Source of the DNA: Bradyrhizobium sp. AUGA SZCCT0158
Lineage (GTDB): Bacteria > Pseudomonadota > Alphaproteobacteria > Rhizobiales > Xanthobacteraceae
Assembly (NCBI RefSeq): GCF_018130065.1
Contig: NZ_JAFCME010000014.1
Coordinates: 124,001-188,000, forward strand
Reading direction: 5' to 3'
DNA: 64,000 nucleotides
In this document: positions 42,331-50,409 of the stretch, one piece after another
How the letters are laid out: each line of letters begins with the position of its first letter
Numbering within the stretch: the stretch's first letter is position 1
The notes under the pieces: generated by a model
Database searches by the model: none
Told to the model about the DNA's origin: nothing
Seen by the model: the letters and a program-made list of their open reading frames with translations, nothing else
Translations under genes and position numbers: made by a program

Positions 42331-43614
42331 ATGATGAGCTATTCGTCGGCGCTGCGCAGCCTGTTGCTGGCCGGTGCTTTTTTCGGTGCATTGACGTTGA
42401 ACGTTGCAGCGCAGCAGCCGGCCACGCCGCCTGCGGCAGGTGCGGCGCCGGCGGCCGCAGCCCCGCTTCCGCCGGGCTCGCCCTTGATCGGCCGGCCAGC
42501 CGATAATGAAGCCGCCGCCAAGCTCGCCCCGATCGCACCGCCACCGATTCCCGCTGCGCCCGACAAATTGCCGACCGCCAAGCTGAAGGTGCCGGCCGGC
42601 TTCAACATCGAAGTCTACGCCGCCGGGATGGCCAACGCGCGCTCGCTGATCGAAGGCGACAAGGGCACGGTGTTTGCCGGCACCCGCCTGATCGACAAGG
42701 TCTATGCGGTCGTCAACAAGGACGGCAAGCGTTCGGTGAAGGTGATCGCATCCGGCCTCTATCGTCCGAACGGCGTCGCGTTCAAGAACGGCACGCTCTA
42801 CATCGCCGAACTGTCGAAGATCTCCAGGATCGACAAGATCGAGGACAATCTGGACAATGCGCCGAAGCCGACCGTGATCTACGACGATTTGCCCAAGGAT
42901 GAAGCCCACGGCTGGAAGTTCATCGGCATCGGCCCCGACAACAAGCTGTACGTTCCGGTCGGGCAACCCGGCAACAACGTGCTGCATAGCGACGCCCACG
43001 GCCAGATCAGGCGCATGAATCTCGATGGGTCAGGCGCCGAAGTGCTCGCGCGCGGCGTGCGCATGACGGTGGGATTCGACTGGCACCCGGAGAACAAGCA
43101 GCTCTATTTCACCGACAACGGCCGCGACTGGATGTCGGAGGACGTGCCCGAGGATGAACTCAATCGCATCACCAAGGTCGGCGAACATTTCGGCGCGCCC
43201 TACTGCCTGCAGGGCAACATCGTCGATCCCGAATTCGGCTGGGGAAAATCCTGCAGCGACTACACTGCGCCGGTCGGCCTGCTGGGCCCGCATTCCGCAG
43301 CGCTGGGCATGCGGTTCTACACCGGCAACATGTTCCCGAAGTCCTACAAGAACGCGATCTTCATCGCCCGCCATGGTTCGTGGAACCGGACCAAGAAGGT
43401 TGGCGGTGACGTCCTCGTCGCCCGGCTGAACAAGGACGGGTCAGTCAAATCCGTGGAGCCGTTCCTCACCGGGTTTGTCGAGGACAACAAGTATATCGGT
43501 CGCCCGGTCGACGTGCTGCAGTTGAAGGACGGCTCGCTGCTGGTCTCCGACGACTACAACGGCGCCGTCTATCGCATCACCTACGGCAAGCAGAAGGTGG
43601 CTGGCGCCAAGTGA
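42331..43614 (+). CDS. PQQ-dependent sugar dehydrogenase (sorbosone dehydrogenase-like)
   Basis: A 427-residue exported protein: signal peptide to about residue 27 (LLLAGAFFGALTLNVAAQ), then a Pro/Ala-rich linker (about 28-75), then a six-bladed propeller with LPTAKLKVPAGFNIEVYA, IEGDKGTVFAGTR, KFIGIGPDNKLYVPVGQPGN and the segment GFDWHPENKQLYFTDNGRD followed by EDELNRI. The pattern is that of soluble aldose/sorbosone dehydrogenases that bind PQQ and Ca2+. It is adjacent to the pqq genes and followed by a dihaem cytochrome c that could accept electrons. Substrate unknown. Confidence 0.85.
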   Translation: MMSYSSALRSLLLAGAFFGALTLNVAAQQPATPPAAGAAPAAAAPLPPGSPLIGRPADNEAAAKLAPIAPPPIPAAPDKLPTAKLKVPAGFNIEVYAAGMANARSLIEGDKGTVFAGTRLIDKVYAVVNKDGKRSVKVIASGLYRPNGVAFKNGTLYIAELSKISRIDKIEDNLDNAPKPTVIYDDLPKDEAHGWKFIGIGPDNKLYVPVGQPGNNVLHSDAHGQIRRMNLDGSGAEVLARGVRMTVGFDWHPENKQLYFTDNGRDWMSEDVPEDELNRITKVGEHFGAPYCLQGNIVDPEFGWGKSCSDYTAPVGLLGPHSAALGMRFYTGNMFPKSYKNAIFIARHGSWNRTKKVGGDVLVARLNKDGSVKSVEPFLTGFVEDNKYIGRPVDVLQLKDGSLLVSDDYNGAVYRITYGKQKVAGAK

Positions 43615-43625
43615 TTGGAAGGAAC

Positions 43626-43705
43626 GTCATTGCGAGCGAAGCGAAGCAATCCACCTTCAACAAAGGAAGAGTGGATTGCTTCGTCGCTTCGCTCCTCGCA
43701 ATGAC
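43626..43705. repeat. REP-like inverted repeat between the dehydrogenase and cytochrome genes
   Basis: GTCATTGCGAG (43626-43636) pairs with CTCGCAATGAC (43695-43705); inner arms GCAATCCAC and GTGGATTGC also pair. It shares its terminal sequence with the element at 60908-61012. It lies directly upstream of the cytochrome start, so longer predicted starts of that gene would translate this repeat. Confidence 0.85.
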
Positions 43706-43715
43706 GGCGGTGCCA

Positions 43716-44282
43716 ATGCATAGAATAATAACGGCGCTGGCATTTACCTTTATCGCCTCGATCGCAAGCGCGGAAACCTTCCAGGAGCGCATTGCGCCGT
43801 GTCTGGCCTGTCACGGCGAGCGCGGACAGTCGGAGACCGAAAACACGCCCTCGCTCGGCGCGCAGCAGGCGCCTTACACGCTGATCCAGCTCTTCATGTT
43901 TCGCGAGAAGCTGCGCAGCTTCGAGCCGATGAACGAGATGGCGAAGCAGCTGACCGACGACGATCTGCGCACCTTCTCCGATTTCATCGCCAAACTGCCC
44001 AAGCCCGTGCCGCCCGCAGCGGCCGGCGATCCCGCGCGGATGCAGCGCGGCCTGGCGCTGGGGCAGCAGCACCGCTGCAACAACTGTCACAACCCGGATT
44101 ATTCCGGCAAGGAAAACGTGCCGCGGATAGCCAACCAGCGCGAGGATTATCTCGCCAAGACGCTTGGCGAATACAAGGACAATAGCCGTCACGGCTATGA
44201 CGGCAGCATGGCCGACGTGATGGGCCCGATCACATCAGAGCAGATCGCCGATCTCGCTCATTTTATTGCCCATTTGCGCTAA
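43716..44282 (+). CDS. Dihaem cytochrome c
   Basis: A 188-residue exported protein with a signal peptide (MHRIITALAFTFIASIASAE) and two haem-binding motifs, PCLACHGERG near residue 29 and CNNCHNPDYSG near residue 125, each with candidate distal Met residues (MNEMAKQL; MADVMGP). This is a c4/c553-like arrangement. The start at 43716 is chosen because the open frame before it is a translated intergenic repeat (segment VIASEAKQS). Context suggests it takes electrons from the upstream PQQ dehydrogenase; that pairing is inferred from position only. Confidence 0.9.
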   Translation: MHRIITALAFTFIASIASAETFQERIAPCLACHGERGQSETENTPSLGAQQAPYTLIQLFMFREKLRSFEPMNEMAKQLTDDDLRTFSDFIAKLPKPVPPAAAGDPARMQRGLALGQQHRCNNCHNPDYSGKENVPRIANQREDYLAKTLGEYKDNSRHGYDGSMADVMGPITSEQIADLAHFIAHLR

Positions 44283-44352
44283 ACCTTCGTGCACGGCCCC
44301 GGCTGGCGTTGCCGTTCGCGCGGCGCTACAAGGCGGTCAAACGGAGTTTCCC

Positions 44353-45753
44353 ATGCAAGAAATCTGGCGCCTGTCGGCCGCGGAGCTGGCCTCGCTGATC
44401 AAGACAAAAAAGGTCTCGGCCAAGGAGGCGGCCACATCAGCATTGGCGCGGCTGGACGCGGTCAATCCCAGGATCAATGCGGTGGTCGACCACAAGCCGG
44501 CCGAGGTGCTGGCGCAGGCCTCGGCGATCGATGCCGCGATCGGGCGGGGCGAAGATGTCGGCCCCCTCGGCGGCGTACCCATTACGGTTAAGGTCAATAT
44601 CGACCAGCAGGGCTTTGCCACCACCAACGGCCTGAAGCTGCAGCGCGAGGCCATTGCGGCGGACAACAGCCCCGTGATCGATAATCTCTACAAGGCCGGC
44701 GCTGTGATTTTGGGGCGCACCAACTGCCCCGCCTTCTCCTATCGCTGGTTCACCACCAATCTCGTGCACGGCGACACCAAGAACCCCCGCGATCCCGGCA
44801 TCACGCCGGGCGGCTCCTCCGGCGGCGCGGGTGCTGCTGTCGCGGCCGGCATCGGGCATATCGCGCACGGCACCGATATCGCGGGCTCGATCCGCTACCC
44901 GGCCTATGCCTGCGGCGTCCATGGCCTGCGGCCGACGATGGGCCGTATTCCGGCGTTCAACGCCGCGCTTCCCGAGCGCACGATTGGTCCCCAGATCAGC
45001 GCCGTGTCAGGCCCGCTGGCGCGGACCATCGGCGATATCCGGATAGCGCTGGCGGCGATGTCGGCGAGGGATTATCGCGATCCCTGGTGGGTGCCGGCGC
45101 CGCTGGAAGGCCCGCCAATGCCCAAGCGCGTCGCCATGTGCCTCAATCCGGATGGCCTCGATCCCGTTCCGGAGGTGAAAGCCGCGGTCGCCGACGCCGG
45201 CAAGCGACTGGAGCGCGCGGGCTGGATCGTCGAGGAAATCACCAATACGCCGCCGCTGCGCGAGCCCGCCAATCTGCAGACCAAGCTCTGGCTCGGCGAC
45301 AGCTATGAGGCGCAGCTGGAAACCGCCGAGCGTGAGGGCGATCCCGGCGCGTTGGCCTGCCTGCGCGGCAACCGGACCAAAGTGTTTCCGTTCGATGCCG
45401 CTGATTTCTCGAAGGCGCTGACCCGGCGCGCGACGCTGACCCGCGAATGGTTGGAATTCTTCGAACAATACCCGGTGCTGCTGATGCCGGTATCCGGCGA
45501 ATTGCCGTTCCCCGACCATCTCGACCGCAAGGACGAGGCGTCTTTTGCGAGGGTGTGGCACGCCCAATTGCCGCAGATTGCCATTCCCTTCATGGGGCTG
45601 CCCGGGCTAACGGTCTCGACGGGACTGGTGGGACGGATTCCGGTCGGCGTTCAGCTGGTCTCCGGCCGTTATCGGGAGGATCTCTGCCTTGCCGCGGGCG
45701 AGGCGATCGAGGCCGGCGGAACGCCGTCGGCGGCGATCGATCCGGCAAGCTAA
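44353..45753 (+). CDS. Amidase (amidase signature family)
   Basis: A 466-residue amidase-signature enzyme with the Ser-cisSer-Lys triad: Lys in GGVPITVKVN near 80, cis-Ser in GITPGGSSGGAGAA near 155 and nucleophile Ser in HGTDIAGSIRYPA near 180. It starts MQEIWRLSAAELASLIKTKK, typical of the family; the ATG at 44353 was chosen over an earlier start lying in the cytochrome 3' end. There is no transamidosome context (no gatB/gatC), so it is a general amidase rather than GatA. Substrate unknown. Confidence 0.9.
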   Translation: MQEIWRLSAAELASLIKTKKVSAKEAATSALARLDAVNPRINAVVDHKPAEVLAQASAIDAAIGRGEDVGPLGGVPITVKVNIDQQGFATTNGLKLQREAIAADNSPVIDNLYKAGAVILGRTNCPAFSYRWFTTNLVHGDTKNPRDPGITPGGSSGGAGAAVAAGIGHIAHGTDIAGSIRYPAYACGVHGLRPTMGRIPAFNAALPERTIGPQISAVSGPLARTIGDIRIALAAMSARDYRDPWWVPAPLEGPPMPKRVAMCLNPDGLDPVPEVKAAVADAGKRLERAGWIVEEITNTPPLREPANLQTKLWLGDSYEAQLETAEREGDPGALACLRGNRTKVFPFDAADFSKALTRRATLTREWLEFFEQYPVLLMPVSGELPFPDHLDRKDEASFARVWHAQLPQIAIPFMGLPGLTVSTGLVGRIPVGVQLVSGRYREDLCLAAGEAIEAGGTPSAAIDPAS

Positions 45754-45810
45754 CAGAGCGTTTTCAAGCGAAGGAAGAAAACGCGTCAAACAAGAGATCG
45801 AAAGAGTTTG

Positions 45811-46287
45811 ATGTCAGGCATCTATGATTTCACGGCGCAGTCGCTGGCCGGCGAAGAGGTTCCGCTCAAGCGGTTCGAGGGGCAGGTGCTGCTGATCGTC
45901 AACACCGCCAGCGCCTGCGGGTTCACGCCGCAATACAAGGGCCTGGAAACCTTGCACCGCGAACTTTCGCCGCGCGGCTTTGCGGTGCTCGGCTTTCCCT
46001 GCAACCAGTTCGGCGCGCAGGAGCCGGGTGACGCCAAACAAATCGAGGCGTTCTGCGAAACCAGATTTCACGTGACGTTTCCGATGTTCGCCAAGATCGA
46101 CGTCAACGGCAGCAAAGCGCACCCGCTGTATGAATACCTGAAGAACGAACGATCGGGCCTGCTGGGCGCGTCGATCAAATGGAATTTCACCAAATTCGTG
46201 GTCGACCGTTCGGGCAAGGTGGTGGGGCGTCATGCACCGACCGTGACACCCGAAGCACTGAGAAGAGAAATCGAGGCACTACTATGA
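45811..46287 (+). CDS. Glutathione peroxidase family protein
   Basis: A 158-residue peroxidase of the BtuE/Gpx type. The catalytic Cys lies in NTASACGFTPQYKGLE near residue 36, with Gln in GFPCNQFGAQEPG near 70 and Trp/Asn in IKWNFTKFVVDRSG near 127. Cys in place of selenocysteine indicates a thioredoxin- or glutathione-dependent enzyme. The ATG at 45811 was chosen; a TTG directly before it is possible. It is translationally coupled (ATGA overlap) to the DUF3297 gene. Confidence 0.93.
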   Translation: MSGIYDFTAQSLAGEEVPLKRFEGQVLLIVNTASACGFTPQYKGLETLHRELSPRGFAVLGFPCNQFGAQEPGDAKQIEAFCETRFHVTFPMFAKIDVNGSKAHPLYEYLKNERSGLLGASIKWNFTKFVVDRSGKVVGRHAPTVTPEALRREIEALL

Positions 46288-46541
46288 ACGAGAAAACCGA
46301 AACCGACGTGTTCCCCGACCGCCTGTCGACCAATCCGAGCAGCCCCTACTACAACGAAGAACTGCTGTCGCGCGACGTCGGCATCCGCTTCAAGGGCGCC
46401 GAAAAGACCAATGTCGAGGAATACTGCATCAGCGAGGGCTGGATCCGCGTCACTGCGGGGAATGCCAAGGACCGCTTCGGCAATCCCTTGACGATCAAGG
46501 TTCATGGCCCGGTCGAGCCGTATTTCCGGGATCAGAAGTGA
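46284..46541 (+). CDS. DUF3297 family protein
   Basis: An 85-residue protein with DVFPDRLSTNPSSPYYNEE near residue 7 and GIRFKGAEKTNVEEYCISE, matching the DUF3297 family of proteobacterial small proteins. It overlaps the glutathione peroxidase stop by 4 bp, so it is likely translated with it. Function unknown; a palindromic repeat follows right after the stop. Confidence 0.85.
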   Translation: MNEKTETDVFPDRLSTNPSSPYYNEELLSRDVGIRFKGAEKTNVEEYCISEGWIRVTAGNAKDRFGNPLTIKVHGPVEPYFRDQK

Positions 46542-46553
46542 CGATGTGATCCC

Positions 46554-46634
46554 GTCATTCCGGGATGGTGCGCCAGCACCAGACCCGGAATCTCGAGATT
46601 CCGGGTTCGATGCTCCGCATCGCCCCGGAATGAC
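46554..46634. repeat. Nested palindromic intergenic repeat
   Basis: Outer arms GTCATTCCGGG (46554-46564) and CCCGGAATGAC (46624-46634) pair perfectly, and a 22-bp perfect palindrome at 46584-46605 is centred on AATCTCGAGATT. The same core is found in the element at 42101-42174, so the two belong to one family with different outer arms. Confidence 0.85.
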
Positions 46635-46661
46635 ATGCCCAATATTTCGAAAGCCACCATC

Positions 46662-47831
46662 ATGTCTGTCCGCATCGTCGATGTCTGCGAAATCACGAAG
46701 CCGATCTCCTCGCCGATCCGTAACGCCTACATCGACTTCACCAAAATGACGACGAGCCTCGTCGCCGTCGTCACCGACGTCGTGCGCGATGGCAAGCGCG
46801 TGGTCGGCTATGGCTTCAATTCCAACGGCCGCTACGGGCAGGGCGGCCTGATCCGCGAGCGCTTTGCGCCGCGGCTCAAGGAGGCCGATCCGAAGTCGCT
46901 GCTTGATGCCGAAGGCGGCAATCTCGATCCGGACAAGGTCTGGTCGACGCTGATGTCGAACGAAAAGCCCGGCGGCCATGGCGAGCGCTCGGTCGCGGTC
47001 GGCACCATCGACATGGCGGTGTGGGATGCGGTGGCGAAGATCGCGGGCAAGCCGTTGTTCCGGCTGCTTGCCGAGCGCCACGGCCTTGACGCCAATCCGC
47101 GCGTGTTCGTCTACGCCGCCGGTGGTTACTACTATCCCGGCAAGGATCTCTCCGCGCTGCGCGGCGAAATGCGCGGCTATCTCGACCGCGGCTACAACGT
47201 CGTCAAGATGAAGATCGGCGGCGCGCCGATCGCCGAGGACCGCGAGCGCATCGAAGCGGCGCTGAAGGAAATCGGCAGCAGTGCGCAACTCGCCGTCGAC
47301 GCCAACGGCCGTTTCGATCTCGAAACCGCGATCGCGTATGCAAAGATGCTGCGGGAGTATCCGCTGTTCTGGTACGAGGAGGCCGGTGATCCCCTCGACT
47401 ACGCGCTGCAGGCAGCGCTCGCCGAATTCTATCCGGCGCCGATGGCGACCGGTGAAAATCTCTTCAGCCATCAGGATGCGAAGAATTTGATCCGCTACGG
47501 CGGCATGCGTCCGGACCGCGACTGGCTGCAGTTCGATTGCGCGCTGTCCTACGGGCTCTGCGAGTACCAGCGCACGCTTGAAGCCTTGAAGACCCATGGC
47601 TGGTCGGCCAGCCGCTGCATCCCGCATGGCGGCCACCAGATGTCGCTCAATATCGCGGCCGGTCTCGGGCTCGGCGGCAATGAGAGCTATCCCGACCTGT
47701 TCCAGCCCTATGGCGGTTTTCCCGACGGCGTTCGCGTCGAGAACGGCCACATCACCATGCCTGATTTGCCGGGCATCGGCTTCGAGGGCAAATCCGATCT
47801 CTACAAGGAAATGAAGGCACTGGCGGCGTGA
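46662..47831 (+). CDS. tarD: D(-)-tartrate dehydratase TarD (enolase superfamily)
   Basis: Dehydrates D-tartrate to oxaloacetate. Starting at the ATG at 46662 (MSVRIVDVCEI) the protein has 389 residues, and the predicted catalytic residues fall exactly where reported for the Bradyrhizobium japonicum enzyme: Lys184 in VVKMKIGG, Asp213 in LAVDANGRF, Glu239 in FWYEEAGD, then Glu in ATGENLFS and His in CIPHGGHQ. An earlier in-frame ATG at 46635 would add nine residues of repeat-adjacent sequence and is rejected. A SerA gene follows; no tartrate transporter is seen. Confidence 0.95.
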   Translation: MSVRIVDVCEITKPISSPIRNAYIDFTKMTTSLVAVVTDVVRDGKRVVGYGFNSNGRYGQGGLIRERFAPRLKEADPKSLLDAEGGNLDPDKVWSTLMSNEKPGGHGERSVAVGTIDMAVWDAVAKIAGKPLFRLLAERHGLDANPRVFVYAAGGYYYPGKDLSALRGEMRGYLDRGYNVVKMKIGGAPIAEDRERIEAALKEIGSSAQLAVDANGRFDLETAIAYAKMLREYPLFWYEEAGDPLDYALQAALAEFYPAPMATGENLFSHQDAKNLIRYGGMRPDRDWLQFDCALSYGLCEYQRTLEALKTHGWSASRCIPHGGHQMSLNIAAGLGLGGNESYPDLFQPYGGFPDGVRVENGHITMPDLPGIGFEGKSDLYKEMKALAA

Positions 47832-47889
47832 GAATGGTTTTCCGGGCCGTCAGTTCACCAATCATCTATCTCCAAAGGACGCTGCGATC

Positions 47890-49149
47890 GTGACCAGCAA
47901 ACTCCCCCAACTCTCGCTCGCAAAAGACAAGATCCGGGTCTTGCTCCTCGAAGGTGTCAACGACAGCGCCGTACAGCTGATCGAGTCTGCCGGCTATTCC
48001 AGCATGACGCGCCTGTCCAAGGCGCTGGAGGGCGATGCGCTCAAGGAAGCCATCAAGGGCGTGCATCTGCTCGGCATCCGCTCCCGCACGCAGATCACGC
48101 CGGATGTACTGGAAGCCGCGGACCGGCTGATTGCGATCGGCTGCTTCAGCGTCGGCACCAATCAGGTGGATGTCGACGCCGCGCGCCGGGTTGGGATTCC
48201 CGTGTTCAACGCCCCGTTTTCCAACACGCGCAGCGTGGCCGAACTGGTGATCGGCGAGATCGTGATCCTGCTGCGCCGGATCGTGGCGCGTTCCAACGCG
48301 GCCCATCAGGGGCGCTGGGACAAGTCCGCCAGCGACAGCTATGAGGTGAGGGGCAAGACGCTCGGCATCATCGGCTATGGCAATATCGGCTCGCAGCTCT
48401 CCAATCTCGCCGAAGCGCTCGGCATGAAGGTGATCTTCTACGATCACACCGACCGGCTTCGCCACGGCAACACCGAACCGGTCGCGAGCTTGCATGAGCT
48501 TCTGGGACAAAGCGACGTCGTGTCGTTGCATGTGCCGGAGACGCCGGCCACGGCCGGGATGATCGGGCGCGAGGAGATTGCGGCGATCAAGCCGGGTGCG
48601 TATTTCATCAACAACAGCCGCGGCACCGTCGTCGACCTCGAGGCGCTCGCCGACGCGCTGCGCGAAGGCAGGCTCCGAGGCGCCGCGGTGGACGTTTTTC
48701 CGGTCGAGCCGCGCTCGAACGCGGACCGCTTCGTCTCACCGTTGCAGGGTCTGGAAAACGTCATCCTGACGCCGCACATCGGCGGCTCGACCGAGGAGGC
48801 GCAGGAACGCATCGGGGCCGAGGTGGCGCGCAAGCTCGTCGACTACAGCGATTCCGGCTCGACCATGGGCGCGGTCAATTTTCCCCAGGTTCAGCTGCCG
48901 CCGCGGCCGTCGGGCACGCGGTTCATCCAGGTGCAGCGCAATCTGCCGGGCATGCTGGGCCGTTTGAATGAAGTGCTGGCGCGCCACTCGGTCAACATCG
49001 CCGCGCAATATTACGAGACGGCCAACGATGTCGGCTATGTCGTGCTCGACGCCGATGCCTCCGCCGCCGACGGCCAGCGCGTGCTCGCGGACATCCGGGC
49101 TCTGGAAGGCACCATCCGCGCCCGGTTGCTTTACGAATACAAGATCTGA
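47890..49149 (+). CDS. serA: D-3-phosphoglycerate dehydrogenase SerA
   Basis: Oxidises 3-phosphoglycerate in the first step of serine synthesis. The 419-residue protein resembles the E. coli-type SerA throughout, including IGCFSVGTNQVDVDAARR, FNAPFSNTRSVAELVIGE, the NAD motif GIIGYGNIGSQL near 155, catalytic NSRGTVVDLEAL and HIGGSTEEAQ, and a C-terminal ACT domain (about 345-419, RFIQVQRNLPGMLGRLNEVL). The ACT domain suggests feedback by serine. The start is a GTG at 47890 with AAAGGA upstream. Confidence 0.94.
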   Translation: MTSKLPQLSLAKDKIRVLLLEGVNDSAVQLIESAGYSSMTRLSKALEGDALKEAIKGVHLLGIRSRTQITPDVLEAADRLIAIGCFSVGTNQVDVDAARRVGIPVFNAPFSNTRSVAELVIGEIVILLRRIVARSNAAHQGRWDKSASDSYEVRGKTLGIIGYGNIGSQLSNLAEALGMKVIFYDHTDRLRHGNTEPVASLHELLGQSDVVSLHVPETPATAGMIGREEIAAIKPGAYFINNSRGTVVDLEALADALREGRLRGAAVDVFPVEPRSNADRFVSPLQGLENVILTPHIGGSTEEAQERIGAEVARKLVDYSDSGSTMGAVNFPQVQLPPRPSGTRFIQVQRNLPGMLGRLNEVLARHSVNIAAQYYETANDVGYVVLDADASAADGQRVLADIRALEGTIRARLLYEYKI

Positions 49150-49157
49150 GGCTGGCG

Positions 49158-50363
49158 CTACACCGTCCGCCTCATCGGCTGGGCCGCGCCATACATCAGC
49201 GTGCGCCACAGCCATTCGACCGGGCCATAGCGGTATCGGCCGAGCCACCACGCACTGAACGGGATCTGCGCGGCGTAAACGGCGACGCCGATCGCAAGCG
49301 CGCTGGCGGCACCGAGTTGGCCGAACAGGCCAAGGCCGTAGCCGTAGAAGATCCAGCCGAAGATCAGGGATTGCGCGAGGTAGTTGGTGAACGCCATCCG
49401 CCCCAGCGACGCGGCCCAGCCGAGCAACCGGTTTCCGCTTTTGAGGCTGGCGATGCCGATGATGGTCGCCCCGTAACCCAGCGCCAGCAGGATGGTGCCG
49501 AGAGGTTCTGCCAGGACGCCGATCCGGCCGCTGCCCGCGGTAAAACCGCCGGCACGAGCAAGGATCAAAGCTGCGCCAAGGCTGATACAGGCGGCGGCGA
49601 TCGAGAACAGCAGATGACGAGGCGGGTTTCGCAGAATGCCGGTGCGCCAGGCGAACGCGCCGAGCAGAAACAACCCGACCGTGCGCGGAAAGATATTGGC
49701 GTGCAGATAAGCAAAAAGGGGAATCTCGCGGAGCCGGAACGTCAGCACGTCGAGGAATCCGCCCGTGGCATAGATGCGACGCGCCTCCGTGACATCCTGC
49801 GCCATCGCCGCCGTGCCGGGCCACAATCCCGGCGGCGGAAAGGCCTGCATCGCAAGATACAGCCCGAGAGACGCCAGCGCGGCGACAGCCAGTAGCCAGC
49901 GCTGACCGAACAGAAATGGCAGGACGATCAAGCCAGCGAGCGCATACTCGGTGAGAATATCGCCGTTCCAGATCAGGCAAAGGTGAAAGAGTCCGAATGC
50001 CAGCAACACGGCGAGTCGGCGCACGAGGAGCGCCGCGCGGCGGGGGCTTTTTGAAAGCCGCTCGAATTGGATGGCAAGGCCCACACCGAACAGCAGCGAA
50101 AATAGCGCGAGCGCCTTCAGGTCGATCGCCAGCTTCAGGACCGTTTCCACCGTGTGATCGAGCGGCGATGCCGGCGTCTTAGGGAAAAGAAACTGTTCGA
50201 AGATCGAGACGCGAAATATCGTCGTGATGTTGATCGCCATCACGCCGAACAGCGCGACGCCCCGCAACGCGTCTATGGCGTCGATGCGCCGTGCTGGATC
50301 AATCGGCTCCGGCGACACTCCCGTGACGGCTTGATCGCTGGGAGGCATGAGGCCGGAAGCCAT
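49158..50363 (-). CDS. DUF418 family integral membrane protein (YeiB-like)
   Basis: A 401-residue membrane protein with about ten hydrophobic segments. The N-terminal block IDAIDALRGVALFGVMAINI near residue 28 and C-terminal NYLAQSLIFGWIFYGYGLG and IPFSAWWLGRYRYGPVEWLWR are hallmarks of DUF418/YeiB proteins, related in fold to acyltransferase-3 membrane enzymes. It is convergent with serA (8 bp between the stops) and downstream of malonyl-CoA decarboxylase on the same strand. Function unknown. Confidence 0.88.
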   Translation of the reverse strand: MASGLMPPSDQAVTGVSPEPIDPARRIDAIDALRGVALFGVMAINITTIFRVSIFEQFLFPKTPASPLDHTVETVLKLAIDLKALALFSLLFGVGLAIQFERLSKSPRRAALLVRRLAVLLAFGLFHLCLIWNGDILTEYALAGLIVLPFLFGQRWLLAVAALASLGLYLAMQAFPPPGLWPGTAAMAQDVTEARRIYATGGFLDVLTFRLREIPLFAYLHANIFPRTVGLFLLGAFAWRTGILRNPPRHLLFSIAAACISLGAALILARAGGFTAGSGRIGVLAEPLGTILLALGYGATIIGIASLKSGNRLLGWAASLGRMAFTNYLAQSLIFGWIFYGYGLGLFGQLGAASALAIGVAVYAAQIPFSAWWLGRYRYGPVEWLWRTLMYGAAQPMRRTV

Positions 50364-50409
50364 GCGCGATCAAGTCCAATTGAAGCCGGCGTACGGAAAG
50401 CGCGCCGAT

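Noticed and set aside
43611..43715. N-terminal extension of the cytochrome c
   Set aside because: The extra residues are a translated inverted repeat, and a proper signal peptide starts only at 43716.
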